The notes under the pieces: generated by a model
What the model was told of the DNA's origin: nothing
Seen by the model: only the letters and a program-made list of their open reading frames with translations
The model's database searches: none
From: CBDCLY01 sp965218715
GTDB lineage: Bacteria > Bacteroidota > Bacteroidia > Flavobacteriales_E > Vicingaceae
Length of the DNA: 64,000 nucleotides
Reading direction: 5' to 3'
NCBI GenBank assembly: GCA_965218715.1
Contig: CBDCLY010000006.1
Location: 1-64,000 of the forward strand
Translations under genes and position numbers: made by a program
In this document: piece after piece, positions 32,858 to 42,169 of the stretch
Layout of the letters: each line of letters opens with the position of its first letter
Position numbering within the stretch: position 1 is the stretch's first letter

Positions 32858-34371
32858 GGCTGCTTAATAAAGTCTCTTTTGTGAAAATGAAAATCTGGGT
32901 TTGGTAGATCAATTTTAAAACCCAATATTTTTCCATCTGCATTAAGATCAAATGTAATGTAACCTGGAGGTAAAAAAGCATCTTTAAACTTAATCTGATA
33001 AGTGTTTTGTTGCCAATGAATCAGCTTAGAAGTAAAAATCTCTTTACTTGGCAAAAGGCTTAACACCATATCGTTGCCAACTTTGCTAATCTCTGCATCT
33101 CCATATACCTCATCTTCATAAATTCCAAGTGCGTCTTCCAAATCTAGGTTTGATTTCAACTTGGGGTTTCTTGCTTCTTTTCGTTTATCTTCTTTAGACG
33201 CAAGGTATTTCTCGTACCGCTTTTTGTAGTCAAGGTAAGTTGTTGCCCAATCAGCCTCACTTCCATTCTCAGTAAAAACATCGATGCAATGGTACATCAA
33301 GGCGCTTGGCAGACTAGTCTCTCCATTAGTCAGAACAATTATTCCTAAATCCTTTTCTTTTACAAAGGCGATTTTAGAGATATAACCAGGTAACCCTCCA
33401 CCATGATGCGCTACTTTACTGCCAGAATAATCCATTAAGAACCAACCCAAACCATAGCCATTAAATTCTACTCCTATGCTTTGGTCGTAATTAGAAGATG
33501 GCCAAGAAATGTGCATGCTCATGATTTTCTGAAAGGAAGCTGCAGAAAGCAAAGTATCACCATTCACTATTCCTTTATTGAGCCAAAATTTTAGCCAATT
33601 ACTTAAATCATTTGTATTTGAACTGAGGGCAGCTGCTCCACCCGAATTGTCATAATTTCTTAATTCATCGAGCTTTCCTTTAACATGAGGCATTGCAATT
33701 GAAACAGTATTAGGAAACTTATTAATGCTAGTAAAGGTGTTGTTCATTCCTAAGGGATTTAAAATCCTAGTTTCCACAAATTCATCCCAACTTAATCCAC
33801 TAATTTCTTCTATTACTTCTCCGGCAACAATAAACATGATATTTTGATAACCATAACGACTTCGATGTTCTTCACTTAAAGGGAATTTAGAAAAGCGCTC
33901 TACAATTTCATCTCTAGAATAATTGGTTCCGTACCATAACAAATCCCCATCAAAGGTTTTAAAGCCACTTCTATGGCTCAAGAGGTCTTCTATTGTCATT
34001 TTAGAAGCAACATACTCATCACTTAATTTAAAGCTTGGCAAATGATCTCTTACTTGATCTTGCCAGTTCAATTTTCCTTCATCAACCAACATAGCGATTC
34101 CTGCAGCTGTAAATGCCTTGCTTAAAGAAGCAATTCCAAAAATTGATTGATTTTGAAGTGCTATTTCATCCGCTTGATTGGAATAGCCAAAGCTGTTTTG
34201 ATACAAGACTTTGTCCTTGTTTACAACTGCAATACTAAGGCCAGGTAAGTCAAAATCTACTCTAGCCTTTTCGATATACGCATCCAATTGCTTGGTGTCA
34301 ACTTGTGCAAAACTGAGCGTTTGAATGAGCAGAACAAATGCCAAAACTGTAGTTTTCATAATCTTCTTCAT
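32854..34371 (-). CDS. Secreted beta-lactamase-family serine hydrolase
   Basis: 505 residues. A signal peptide (about 1-22, ending FAQ) is followed by a class C beta-lactamase/DD-peptidase-like domain (about 25-390). SxxK is seen in SLSKAF, the second motif as YGYQN, and the Lys/His-Gly box as HHGGGLPGY. A C-terminal beta domain of DUF3471 type (about 400-505) follows. The family includes esterases and peptidoglycan peptidases, and no substrate can be inferred. It is separated from the VWA-protein gene upstream by six bases, so the two are probably co-transcribed. Confidence 0.87.
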   Translation of the reverse strand: MKKIMKTTVLAFVLLIQTLSFAQVDTKQLDAYIEKARVDFDLPGLSIAVVNKDKVLYQNSFGYSNQADEIALQNQSIFGIASLSKAFTAAGIAMLVDEGKLNWQDQVRDHLPSFKLSDEYVASKMTIEDLLSHRSGFKTFDGDLLWYGTNYSRDEIVERFSKFPLSEEHRSRYGYQNIMFIVAGEVIEEISGLSWDEFVETRILNPLGMNNTFTSINKFPNTVSIAMPHVKGKLDELRNYDNSGGAAALSSNTNDLSNWLKFWLNKGIVNGDTLLSAASFQKIMSMHISWPSSNYDQSIGVEFNGYGLGWFLMDYSGSKVAHHGGGLPGYISKIAFVKEKDLGIIVLTNGETSLPSALMYHCIDVFTENGSEADWATTYLDYKKRYEKYLASKEDKRKEARNPKLKSNLDLEDALGIYEDEVYGDAEISKVGNDMVLSLLPSKEIFTSKLIHWQQNTYQIKFKDAFLPPGYITFDLNADGKILGFKIDLPNPDFHFHKRDFIKQP

Positions 34372-34377
34372 AATGAT

Positions 34378-36465
34378 TTAATAAGTTCCAACTAATTTAC
34401 GAATCAACCATTCTATCGACAAAAGAATTAGTATCAAAGCACAAATTAGTTTTAGGTTAATGATGTCTTCCAAGTCTTCTTCCTCAATGGCGAGGGTTTT
34501 CAAATCACTCCGGTTTTCTAAGATATTGGGTATTTGATTCATCTCATCTGGGTAAAGCATGGCTCCGCCTGTTGAGGATGCTAGTTGGAATAACAAATTG
34601 TGGTTTGCCCTAGTATTTTTTGCCTCTAGGTTGAGCTCAAGTATAGAAAATGAACCTGATTTCGTCAGGGATTTTCTTTGCCCAAGCACTTTGGCAACAT
34701 AGGTATATTTCCCAGGCTCTAAACCCTTCAATTGCAAAAAATAAGCTTCAGAATTTTTTAAGAAAATGGATTTAAATTCTTCCTCCTTTTCATTCTTAAC
34801 GATCAATTCTATTTCAGACTCATTGATTAACTCATAACTTGGGTTAAACAATTGTGCATCTATTCTTGGAACTTCATTATCAAAAAATTGTGATTCATGA
34901 CTTAAGCGCAATAAATCTTTATCTCCCTTTAATGCAAGAAATTGAGCTGATTTCTGAATGAGTTGATCAAAAACAGAATGATTTTTTTCTTCTTTGAAAT
35001 TGTGCATTCTCCATTTCCATAAGCCCTCACCAAAGAAATACGCCCTTTTCCAATTTTGATCTCTTTCAAACACAAAAAGTGGCAGTTCAGTTGGCACCAA
35101 ACCAATCTTCTGATTGAATAATACATTCACTGCGTTTTCAAAGCGATGATTTCCTAAAAAAGTAAATGCTGGTGGAAAATCGTTGATTACTTGAATATCG
35201 TCTTCGCTAAAGTTGAAAAGATTAAAGCTAGGGTCTAAAATTGGGCTAACTCTATTTGAAGCCTTTCCTTTTGTCGTTATTTTTAAACCTTCAACATTTT
35301 CTGAAATGAAATTTGCCTGATTTGTCCCGCTAGCAAAAAACCAAACCGGCAATCCTTTTTCTTTGGCTTGGTCGATTATTGTTTTGCTTTTGCTTGCGCT
35401 CTTAATCCCTAATTGATGAGCAATTAAAAGATCCTGCTCCTCTAAATCACCTTTAAAATCTTTAAGCAAAGATGAGCGAATGTGGTAGTTTTCACTTTTC
35501 GCCAAGGCTCTTTTTATGGCTGAAATGTCGGGGTGAGGGGCCTCATACAACAATAAGACCCTACTCTGAGCATCAATTACCTCAATAAAAATCTCTTCTT
35601 CATTGTTTACTAGGCTTTGTTCTCCCTCTATCGGAATCAGTCTCAGCTGGTATCTTTGTAACCCTTTTTTAAGAGCTTCTATCTGAAATAGTATGGTTTG
35701 AGAAAAAAGTTCTTTATTGATATCGATGTTTTGTTCTTTTATCTTTTTCCCTTCATAATAAATTTCCAGTCTGCTTTTTTCACCTAGGCATCCATTGGCC
35801 AAGACATCAATTTCAATTGGAAATAGATTGCCCTTAACCGCCATTTTGTTATGCAAGACATTGCCCAGTTTTAAATCTTTATAAATGGTTGTATCTCCAA
35901 GCGCAATGCTATATACAGGTGTATTGATCCTAGGATTGTAAACTGGATTCATTCCCTGATTGACGATTCCATCACTTGCTAAGATAATGGCACCTAGATT
36001 TTGCCCTTCAAAACGCTGTTGAACTTCTTCTATGGCTTTATTAATGTCTGTTCTCTGATCAAGGTTTTCTAAAGCAGTTTCCCACTCAATTAGAGAAGCA
36101 CCAAATCCATATCGCTTGGTTTCATATTGATTTGAAAGTTCTTCTTTCAAATTGCTAATCTTAGTTCCAAAAGCATTTGCGGTCAGTTCATTCTTAGTTG
36201 CCAACTGCATGGATTCAGATTGATCCTGAAGGAAAACAATAATGGGTTTCTGATAGTCTACCTTCTTAAAAAGCAAAAGTGGACCTAGTAACAAAAAAGC
36301 CAATAAACTAAGCGTTATTCCTCTTAGCATTGCCAAGCCAAGTCTAGACCATAGTGGCAAATCCATTAACTTTTTATCCTTGTAATAAAAAGCCAATGAA
36401 ACAATAAAGCAAAGCAATATTGCTAAAAAATAGTACCACCACGGATACTGAGAAACTAGGTTCAT
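34378..36465 (-). CDS. Membrane protein with VWA-like domain (hypothetical)
   Basis: 695 residues. Two N-terminal spans (about 8-27 and 45-66) precede a VWA-like region with the altered metal site motif DQSESMQL at about 82, and beta-rich Ig-like segments (about 200-300 and 560-640). A GATase-like fold (ILLYEAPHPDISAIKRAL and following) lies in the middle, and a final span at about 670-690. Proteins of this layout are widespread in Bacteroidota; the function is unknown. The start is 24 bases from fabG on the same strand. Confidence 0.75.
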   Translation of the reverse strand: MNLVSQYPWWYYFLAILLCFIVSLAFYYKDKKLMDLPLWSRLGLAMLRGITLSLLAFLLLGPLLLFKKVDYQKPIIVFLQDQSESMQLATKNELTANAFGTKISNLKEELSNQYETKRYGFGASLIEWETALENLDQRTDINKAIEEVQQRFEGQNLGAIILASDGIVNQGMNPVYNPRINTPVYSIALGDTTIYKDLKLGNVLHNKMAVKGNLFPIEIDVLANGCLGEKSRLEIYYEGKKIKEQNIDINKELFSQTILFQIEALKKGLQRYQLRLIPIEGEQSLVNNEEEIFIEVIDAQSRVLLLYEAPHPDISAIKRALAKSENYHIRSSLLKDFKGDLEEQDLLIAHQLGIKSASKSKTIIDQAKEKGLPVWFFASGTNQANFISENVEGLKITTKGKASNRVSPILDPSFNLFNFSEDDIQVINDFPPAFTFLGNHRFENAVNVLFNQKIGLVPTELPLFVFERDQNWKRAYFFGEGLWKWRMHNFKEEKNHSVFDQLIQKSAQFLALKGDKDLLRLSHESQFFDNEVPRIDAQLFNPSYELINESEIELIVKNEKEEEFKSIFLKNSEAYFLQLKGLEPGKYTYVAKVLGQRKSLTKSGSFSILELNLEAKNTRANHNLLFQLASSTGGAMLYPDEMNQIPNILENRSDLKTLAIEEEDLEDIINLKLICALILILLSIEWLIRKLVGTY

Positions 36466-36489
36466 TTTAGGTCAGCAATAAATTCGACT

Positions 36490-37236
36490 TTAAGTCAGCA
36501 TACCACCACAAACACTAATGGTTTGACCTGTTACATAAACAGAAAGGTCGGATGCTAAATAAAGAACTGTATTGGCTACATCTTCTGGAGTTCCTGGGCG
36601 CTTTAAAGGAACAGATTTTAACCATTCTGTCATGGTTTCTTCACCCAACTCCGCAGTCATTTCTGTGGCAATAAAACCAGGAGCAACTACATTACATCGA
36701 ATGTTTCTGCTGCCCAATTCTTGGGCGATGGATTTACTAAAACCAATAATACCTGCTTTTGAAGCTGCGTAATTCGACTGACCAGCATTTCCTTTTACAC
36801 CAACTACAGAGCTCATGTTAATAATGGATCCTGAACGTTGTTTAAGCATGGATCTTTGAACATGTTTGGTAATGTTAAATACCGATTTAAGGTTCACCTC
36901 CATGATTTCATCCCAATTCTCTTCGGTCATTCTCATCAATAAACCATCTCTAGTGATTCCTGCATTATTCACAACGACATCAATCTTTTCGAAATGAGCA
37001 AGCACATCGGCAATGAGTTGTTCAGCCGCGGCATAATCCGCTGCATTCGATTGAAAGCCCTTAGCATCTACTCCATGTGATTTCAATTCTTCTTCAACAA
37101 GAGCTGCCTTCTCAGGAGAGGAAACATATGTAAATGCTACACTAGCACCATGCCCTGCCAATTTAGTTGCAACTCCTTTTCCAATTCCTCGTGTTGCACC
37201 TGTAATTAAAGCAACTTTTCCTTCTAGTAATTTCAT
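36490..37236 (-). CDS. fabG: 3-oxoacyl-ACP reductase
   Basis: 248 residues, the family length. A short-chain dehydrogenase with the NADPH motif TGATRGIGKG, the NNAG motif, the catalytic Ser in INMSSVVG, and Tyr/Lys in YAASK. It reduces 3-oxoacyl-ACP to 3-hydroxyacyl-ACP in fatty acid elongation. No other fab genes are adjacent. It is followed in the same direction by the VWA protein gene. Confidence 0.93.
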   Translation of the reverse strand: MKLLEGKVALITGATRGIGKGVATKLAGHGASVAFTYVSSPEKAALVEEELKSHGVDAKGFQSNAADYAAAEQLIADVLAHFEKIDVVVNNAGITRDGLLMRMTEENWDEIMEVNLKSVFNITKHVQRSMLKQRSGSIINMSSVVGVKGNAGQSNYAASKAGIIGFSKSIAQELGSRNIRCNVVAPGFIATEMTAELGEETMTEWLKSVPLKRPGTPEDVANTVLYLASDLSVYVTGQTISVCGGMLT

Positions 37237-37302
37237 CTATTCCTATTTTGATTCGACCAAAGATAATAAAGTTATACCCTGAGATTATGTCCTGTTTTGC
37301 AT

Positions 37303-38022
37303 TTATTGATGTATGCCAATTGTAAATCCAACATCAATTCTAGGCAATTCAGGAAGATCACTTTTTTCTGTAAATAATTGTGACAATCTGTACTTTCCAA
37401 AAAGCACCACCCGATTAAAACCAAGCCTTAACATTAGTCCATAATTGAAGTCTTCAGTGTACTTCAAGTTTAAATTTACCGTTTTTGTTTTCCCTGCTCC
37501 TTGACTTCTATTGCGCTCTACTGTTTGATGCTTAATTCTATAATTGTAACCAAAGTATCCACCAAGGTCGATGAATGTTCCAGTAGAATGATAACGATTT
37601 CTAATTTTAAACCGCTGAAATGGACTCAATTCCACTCGGTTAAAAACCAATTTCTCTCGTTTGTGCAGTATTGTACTAGGAACCTTCTTGGCAGAATCTT
37701 GTTTAATGTGAAAAGAACTGTACTGATATGCAGCATCAAATCCCAATTCATACCATCGATTCACTCTCCATTTTGAGCGCCAGCCAAGGGTAAAACTTGA
37801 GGAAAGCCCAGGTTTAATGCTTGCACTATCTCCTTCCGATTCTCCAAGAATAAAACCATATCCTATAAAAAGATGCCCATATCGGTCCAAGTTAGGCCCT
37901 CTTTTTTTTAGGGTTAACTCTTTAATGTCTCTTCCGTAATTGTCCTTTTTTTCTTCCTGAGCAAAAAGCAAAACCCCAGTCAAGAAAACAAAAAGTAGAA
38001 GAAAAGTCTTTAGTCGTGACAA
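37303..38022 (-). CDS. Outer membrane beta-barrel protein (hypothetical)
   Basis: 239 residues. A signal peptide (about 1-20, ending FAQ) precedes alternating amphipathic strands with many Tyr/Phe/Arg (GHLFIGYGFILGE, RVELSPFQRFKIRN, YGLMLRLGFNRVVLFGKYRL). A C-terminal strand ending VGFTIGIHQ closes the barrel. I see no known motif. It stands between fabG and the divergent threonine aldolase gene. Confidence 0.7.
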   Translation of the reverse strand: MSRLKTFLLLFVFLTGVLLFAQEEKKDNYGRDIKELTLKKRGPNLDRYGHLFIGYGFILGESEGDSASIKPGLSSSFTLGWRSKWRVNRWYELGFDAAYQYSSFHIKQDSAKKVPSTILHKREKLVFNRVELSPFQRFKIRNRYHSTGTFIDLGGYFGYNYRIKHQTVERNRSQGAGKTKTVNLNLKYTEDFNYGLMLRLGFNRVVLFGKYRLSQLFTEKSDLPELPRIDVGFTIGIHQ

Positions 38023-38072
38023 GGCAATTTTTATTTGATAATTTAGGGGCTAAAGTACGAATTGACTAAGAA

Positions 38073-39092
38073 ATGATAGATTTTAGAAGTGATACTGTTA
38101 CCCGCCCTAGCGAAAAGATGATGGAGGCCATGATGGTAGCAGAAGTTGGTGATGATGTTTTAGGAGATGATCCAAGTATCATTGAATTGGAACAATATGC
38201 TGCCAATTTATTTGGAAAAGATGCAGGACTTTTTTGTCCCTCTGGCACCATGGCCAACCAAATTGGGATTAAGGTGCATAGCAATGCTCCAGGAGAGGTG
38301 ATTTGCAGCAGCATGGCACATATCTATAAATACGAAGGAGGTGGAATTGCCTTCAATTCTGGACTTTCTGTACAGCTGATCGATACTGATAATGGCCAGT
38401 TTACATTGGATCAAGTGAAATCGGCCATCAATCCTGATGATGTCCATTTTCCAACAACACAATTATTGGCATTAGAAAATACCTGCAATAAGGGTGGCGG
38501 AAGCTGCTGGGACCTGGCTAGCATAAATGAAATAAGAGATTATTGCAAAAGCATCAAACTCCCCATGCATTTAGACGGAGCAAGAGTTTTTAATGCCATT
38601 GCTAAAGGAGGCCACAAACCGTCTGAAATGGGCAATGCTTTTGATAGCCTCTCTATCTGTTTATCAAAAGGATTGGGTGCTCCTGTTGGTTCTATTCTAT
38701 TGGGCACAAAGGAATTTATTAAACAAGGGAGAAGAATTAGGAAAATCATGGGTGGCGGCATGAGGCAAGCTGGATACTTGGCTGCTGCTGGGTTATTTGC
38801 TTTGAAAAACAATATTGAGCGTTTGGAGCAAGATCATAAACATGCCCAAGCAATTGCCAATGAATTGGCTAAAAAAGAGGCTGTAATTGACATTAAGCCA
38901 GTGGAGACCAACATTGTAATTGCTCAATTGAGTGATCAATGCAACATGGATGAACTCATGAAGAAATTTGAAAGCAATGGAATTGCGATTGTTGCCATGG
39001 GCCCTGGATTGATTCGGTTTGTCACCCATTTAGACATCAGTCCAAGTGATGTTGACAAAACCCTAGAAATCATTAGAGATATGCCAATTTAG
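38073..39092 (+). CDS. ltaE: Low-specificity L-threonine aldolase
   Basis: 339 residues, a fold type I PLP enzyme that splits threonine or allo-threonine into glycine and acetaldehyde. The N-terminus MIDFRSDTVTRPSEKM is diagnostic. The cofactor-binding region includes LFCPSGTMANQIG and MHLDGARVFNA, and the Schiff-base Lys is in SICLSKGLGAPVGS. Full length with no unusual feature. Its stop overlaps the end of the DUF2797 gene on the other strand by four bases. Confidence 0.94.
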   Translation: MIDFRSDTVTRPSEKMMEAMMVAEVGDDVLGDDPSIIELEQYAANLFGKDAGLFCPSGTMANQIGIKVHSNAPGEVICSSMAHIYKYEGGGIAFNSGLSVQLIDTDNGQFTLDQVKSAINPDDVHFPTTQLLALENTCNKGGGSCWDLASINEIRDYCKSIKLPMHLDGARVFNAIAKGGHKPSEMGNAFDSLSICLSKGLGAPVGSILLGTKEFIKQGRRIRKIMGGGMRQAGYLAAAGLFALKNNIERLEQDHKHAQAIANELAKKEAVIDIKPVETNIVIAQLSDQCNMDELMKKFESNGIAIVAMGPGLIRFVTHLDISPSDVDKTLEIIRDMPI

Positions 39093-39901
39093 GCTTCTAG
39101 TTCTAGCTCAACGAAATAGCCACCATACTTTCTAATGTTGATGACTCGGTTTTCATCAAACAAAAGGTATTGTCCTTTGATTCCCATCAATGTGCCCGAT
39201 AATTCTGGGATTTTATCTAGGTTATGGCTTTTCACTTTTTCGGGGAATTCATCAACTGGAAAATTCAAATTGATGATATCGTTGTTATCGCTCACTAAAC
39301 TCTTCCATTCATCATCCAACTCATTGGCCATTTTTTGCTTCTCTTCAACAAGGTCAATTTCTGTGTTCACTTCGTTCTTTAGCATTTTTTGCCAAGGCGT
39401 TTTATCAGATGCATGAGCTTTTAATGCCACCTCTATCATCCCTGCTTGATACCTGTTCTCTGTTTCAGCAAGAATAATAGCCCTTGATGCCCCTTGATCG
39501 ATCCATCGGTATGGAACTTGCGTTGAACGGGTGACACCTACTTTTAAGGCAGCAGAAACCGCCAAGTACACCACATGACTTTGGTTGTGGTTTCTTTCCT
39601 CCCACTCTGGATCTCTTCCTTTCCCTAAATGTGCTTCACACAATTCCGGGCGAATGATGCATTCGGCATTTTCAGGAGCATTTTGAAAGCAAGGAAAACA
39701 AAAGCCTTGAGCAAAAGATTTATTGGTTCTTCTTCCACAATTGATGCAATTGATTAATCCAGTGTACCTTAGAGTAACCGGACTACCAACATAATCAGAA
39801 ATTTGAATTTCTTCGCCATCCAGATCCAAACTGTATTCAATTGGATCATCAAATTTTGTCCTCATTTTTCTGAGGTTTCCGCTATACACCCTTGTTTCCA
39901 T
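39089..39901 (-). CDS. DUF2797 protein (Cys-rich, GIY-YIG-like)
   Basis: 270 residues. The N-terminal third has two Cys pairs that suggest a metal site (CINCGRR and FCFPCF). Further Cys lie in CIIRPELCEAHLG, and the DUF2797 core contains HVVYLAVSAALKVGVTRS and PYRWIDQGASRAIILAE (about 110-150). The core resembles a GIY-YIG nuclease-like fold, but the role is unknown. It is tail to tail with threonine aldolase. Confidence 0.8.
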   Translation of the reverse strand: METRVYSGNLRKMRTKFDDPIEYSLDLDGEEIQISDYVGSPVTLRYTGLINCINCGRRTNKSFAQGFCFPCFQNAPENAECIIRPELCEAHLGKGRDPEWEERNHNQSHVVYLAVSAALKVGVTRSTQVPYRWIDQGASRAIILAETENRYQAGMIEVALKAHASDKTPWQKMLKNEVNTEIDLVEEKQKMANELDDEWKSLVSDNNDIINLNFPVDEFPEKVKSHNLDKIPELSGTLMGIKGQYLLFDENRVINIRKYGGYFVELELEA

Positions 39902-39988
39902 TTCTCAAAAATACCATTTGTTCAGGCTGTCGTTCAATTGTCTGTGATTTTTTAAATTGCTCTACTGAAATTCATACTTTTAGCCTTC

Positions 39989-41977
39989 ATGAAATTTTTG
40001 AATTCCATTTCCAATAAACAAGTCCATTTACTTTTCATTGTACTAGGCTTTTTGCTTTACGGCAATACCCTGGGGCATGATTATACCTTGGATGATGCGC
40101 TTGTTATTACAGAAAATGACATCACCAAAGATGGCTTTGCAGGAATCTGGGACCAATTGAGCAATGATCAATTTGTTGGCTTTTACGGCGAAAAGAAATC
40201 ACTAGTCGCTGGAGGAAGATATCGTCCGCTCTCCATGGTGGTATTTAATATTCAGGTAGGCTTATTTGGAACCAATCCTTTCATTGGGCACCTTTGCAAT
40301 GTTTTGTTTTACATCCTGTGTGGAATCTTGCTGTATCATGCGCTAAGTCGATTATTGGGCGATGAAAACAAAAGCTTGCTCCCTAGTTCTCTTGCCTTAC
40401 TCATTAGTGGTTTATGGTTCTTCCATCCCATTCATACTGAAGTGGTTGCCAATATCAAAGGTTTGGATGAAATGATGGCCTTTTGCGGTGAATTGCTGGT
40501 ATTGCTATTCATTCTTCGCTATTTAGATAAACCAAACACTAAGGACCTTTTGCTCATTTCTGTAATTTATTTTCTTGCCCTATTGTCTAAAGAAAATGCC
40601 ATCACATGGTTGGCCATTTTCCCATTAGCGGTATTTATTTTTCGAACAGAAAAATTCAAGCAATCAATTCCGGTATATAGTGGATTATTAGCTGCTGCTG
40701 TAATTTGGTTTCTCATTCGATACCAAGTAGTTGGAGGTGGGATCTCCAATGTTGCAGATAATTTGATGAATGATCCTTTTTTAGAATCGAGCACTGCTGA
40801 CAAATACGCCACCATTGTTTTTACACTTGGAAAATATTTGCAATTGATGCTTTTTCCGCATCCCTTAACCTTTGATTATTATCCGAAACACATTCCCATT
40901 AAGACCTGGTCAGATCCTTTGGTCATCTTGTCTTTACTGAGTTATATTGCATTAGGAGCCTATTGCCTTTACGGCATTCTTAAAAAACAATTGGCCGCAT
41001 TTGGGATTGCCATTTTCCTAATCACATTGAGCATTGCCTCTAATTTGGTTTTTCCAATTGGAGCCTTTATGAACGAACGCTTTGTTTTTGTTTCCTCCTT
41101 GGGATTTGCCATACTCTTTGCACTGTTTTTAAAGAACAGCATCCCAAAATGGTTTCCGAATGTAAAAACTGCTCAGGCTAGCATTAAAATGATTTTGATC
41201 ATTTTCTTCGCAGGATATAGCCTAAAAACCATCAGCAGAAACATGATGTGGAAAGACAACCTTACTTTATCTACCAATGATGCAGAAATATCTGTGAATG
41301 GTGCCAAGAGTCAGGTAATGGCTGGTGGATTGTTGAGTGAAGAAGCTGCTAAAACTAATGATCCAATCCAAAAGAATCAACTTCTTGACAAAAGTATTTT
41401 TCACCTTAACCGGGCTTTAAACATATACCCAGAATACATCGATGCATTGGTATTGATGGGCAATGCTCAATGGGAAAGAACAAAAAATGCAAAAATGGTA
41501 ATTCCATTTTACCAAAGAGTATTGGAAATTAATCCACAACATGACAACACTTGGCAAAACATTAGCATCGTATTAGAACAAAGTAAAGATCCAAATTTTA
41601 AGATTCAAGCCTATACCAATTTAATTAGATTCAATGGTGGCCGACCAGAAATTTACCTAAACATCGGGCGCTGTTATGGCAGAGAAAAAAACGACCTCAA
41701 CAAGGCCGTTCAATACTTTGAATCCGGACTAAAAATTGCTCCTAATAATTATAGTTTACTAACCAATTTAGGAACAGTATATGGCATGACTTCCGCTTAT
41801 GCAAAAGCCATCGATGTCTTAAAAAAAGCCATACAAATTCAGCCCAGTGTGAGTAAGAATTACATCGACCTAGGATTGAGCTATTACTACTTAGGAAACC
41901 ATAGCGAGGCGAAGAAAGCATTTGATCTTGCTGCACAAAAAGATCCTAAGATGGATCGATCACAATTTCCTATTTAG
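39989..41977 (+). CDS. Multi-spanning membrane protein with C-terminal TPRs
   Basis: 662 residues. About ten hydrophobic spans in the first 430 residues, with the conserved luminal loop HDYTLDDALVITEND near the start and FHPIHTEVVANIKGLDEM at about 150. This is the layout of the Tmtc/PMT-like membrane glycosyltransferase-type family common in Bacteroidota. Five or so tetratricopeptide repeats follow (about 440-655, for example NIYPEYIDALVLMGNAQWE). Function is not established. It stands alone between the DUF2797 gene and the PIG-L operon. Confidence 0.8.
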   Translation: MKFLNSISNKQVHLLFIVLGFLLYGNTLGHDYTLDDALVITENDITKDGFAGIWDQLSNDQFVGFYGEKKSLVAGGRYRPLSMVVFNIQVGLFGTNPFIGHLCNVLFYILCGILLYHALSRLLGDENKSLLPSSLALLISGLWFFHPIHTEVVANIKGLDEMMAFCGELLVLLFILRYLDKPNTKDLLLISVIYFLALLSKENAITWLAIFPLAVFIFRTEKFKQSIPVYSGLLAAAVIWFLIRYQVVGGGISNVADNLMNDPFLESSTADKYATIVFTLGKYLQLMLFPHPLTFDYYPKHIPIKTWSDPLVILSLLSYIALGAYCLYGILKKQLAAFGIAIFLITLSIASNLVFPIGAFMNERFVFVSSLGFAILFALFLKNSIPKWFPNVKTAQASIKMILIIFFAGYSLKTISRNMMWKDNLTLSTNDAEISVNGAKSQVMAGGLLSEEAAKTNDPIQKNQLLDKSIFHLNRALNIYPEYIDALVLMGNAQWERTKNAKMVIPFYQRVLEINPQHDNTWQNISIVLEQSKDPNFKIQAYTNLIRFNGGRPEIYLNIGRCYGREKNDLNKAVQYFESGLKIAPNNYSLLTNLGTVYGMTSAYAKAIDVLKKAIQIQPSVSKNYIDLGLSYYYLGNHSEAKKAFDLAAQKDPKMDRSQFPI

Positions 41978-42169
41978 ATGAAGTTAAGAACTAACTAAAC
42001 TAATTTAAAATACTGGATAACAAATCATTATAATTGAGTTAACAAATAAAATAATTGCTTTAAATCAAAGTTTTTTCTCATTTTTTTCTTAAGAAAAATT
42101 AAGGTCTATTGTCTTTTAGAAATCAATATTCCAAATTCCAAAGCTTAATTTAGTCGCATTAAAATTCAT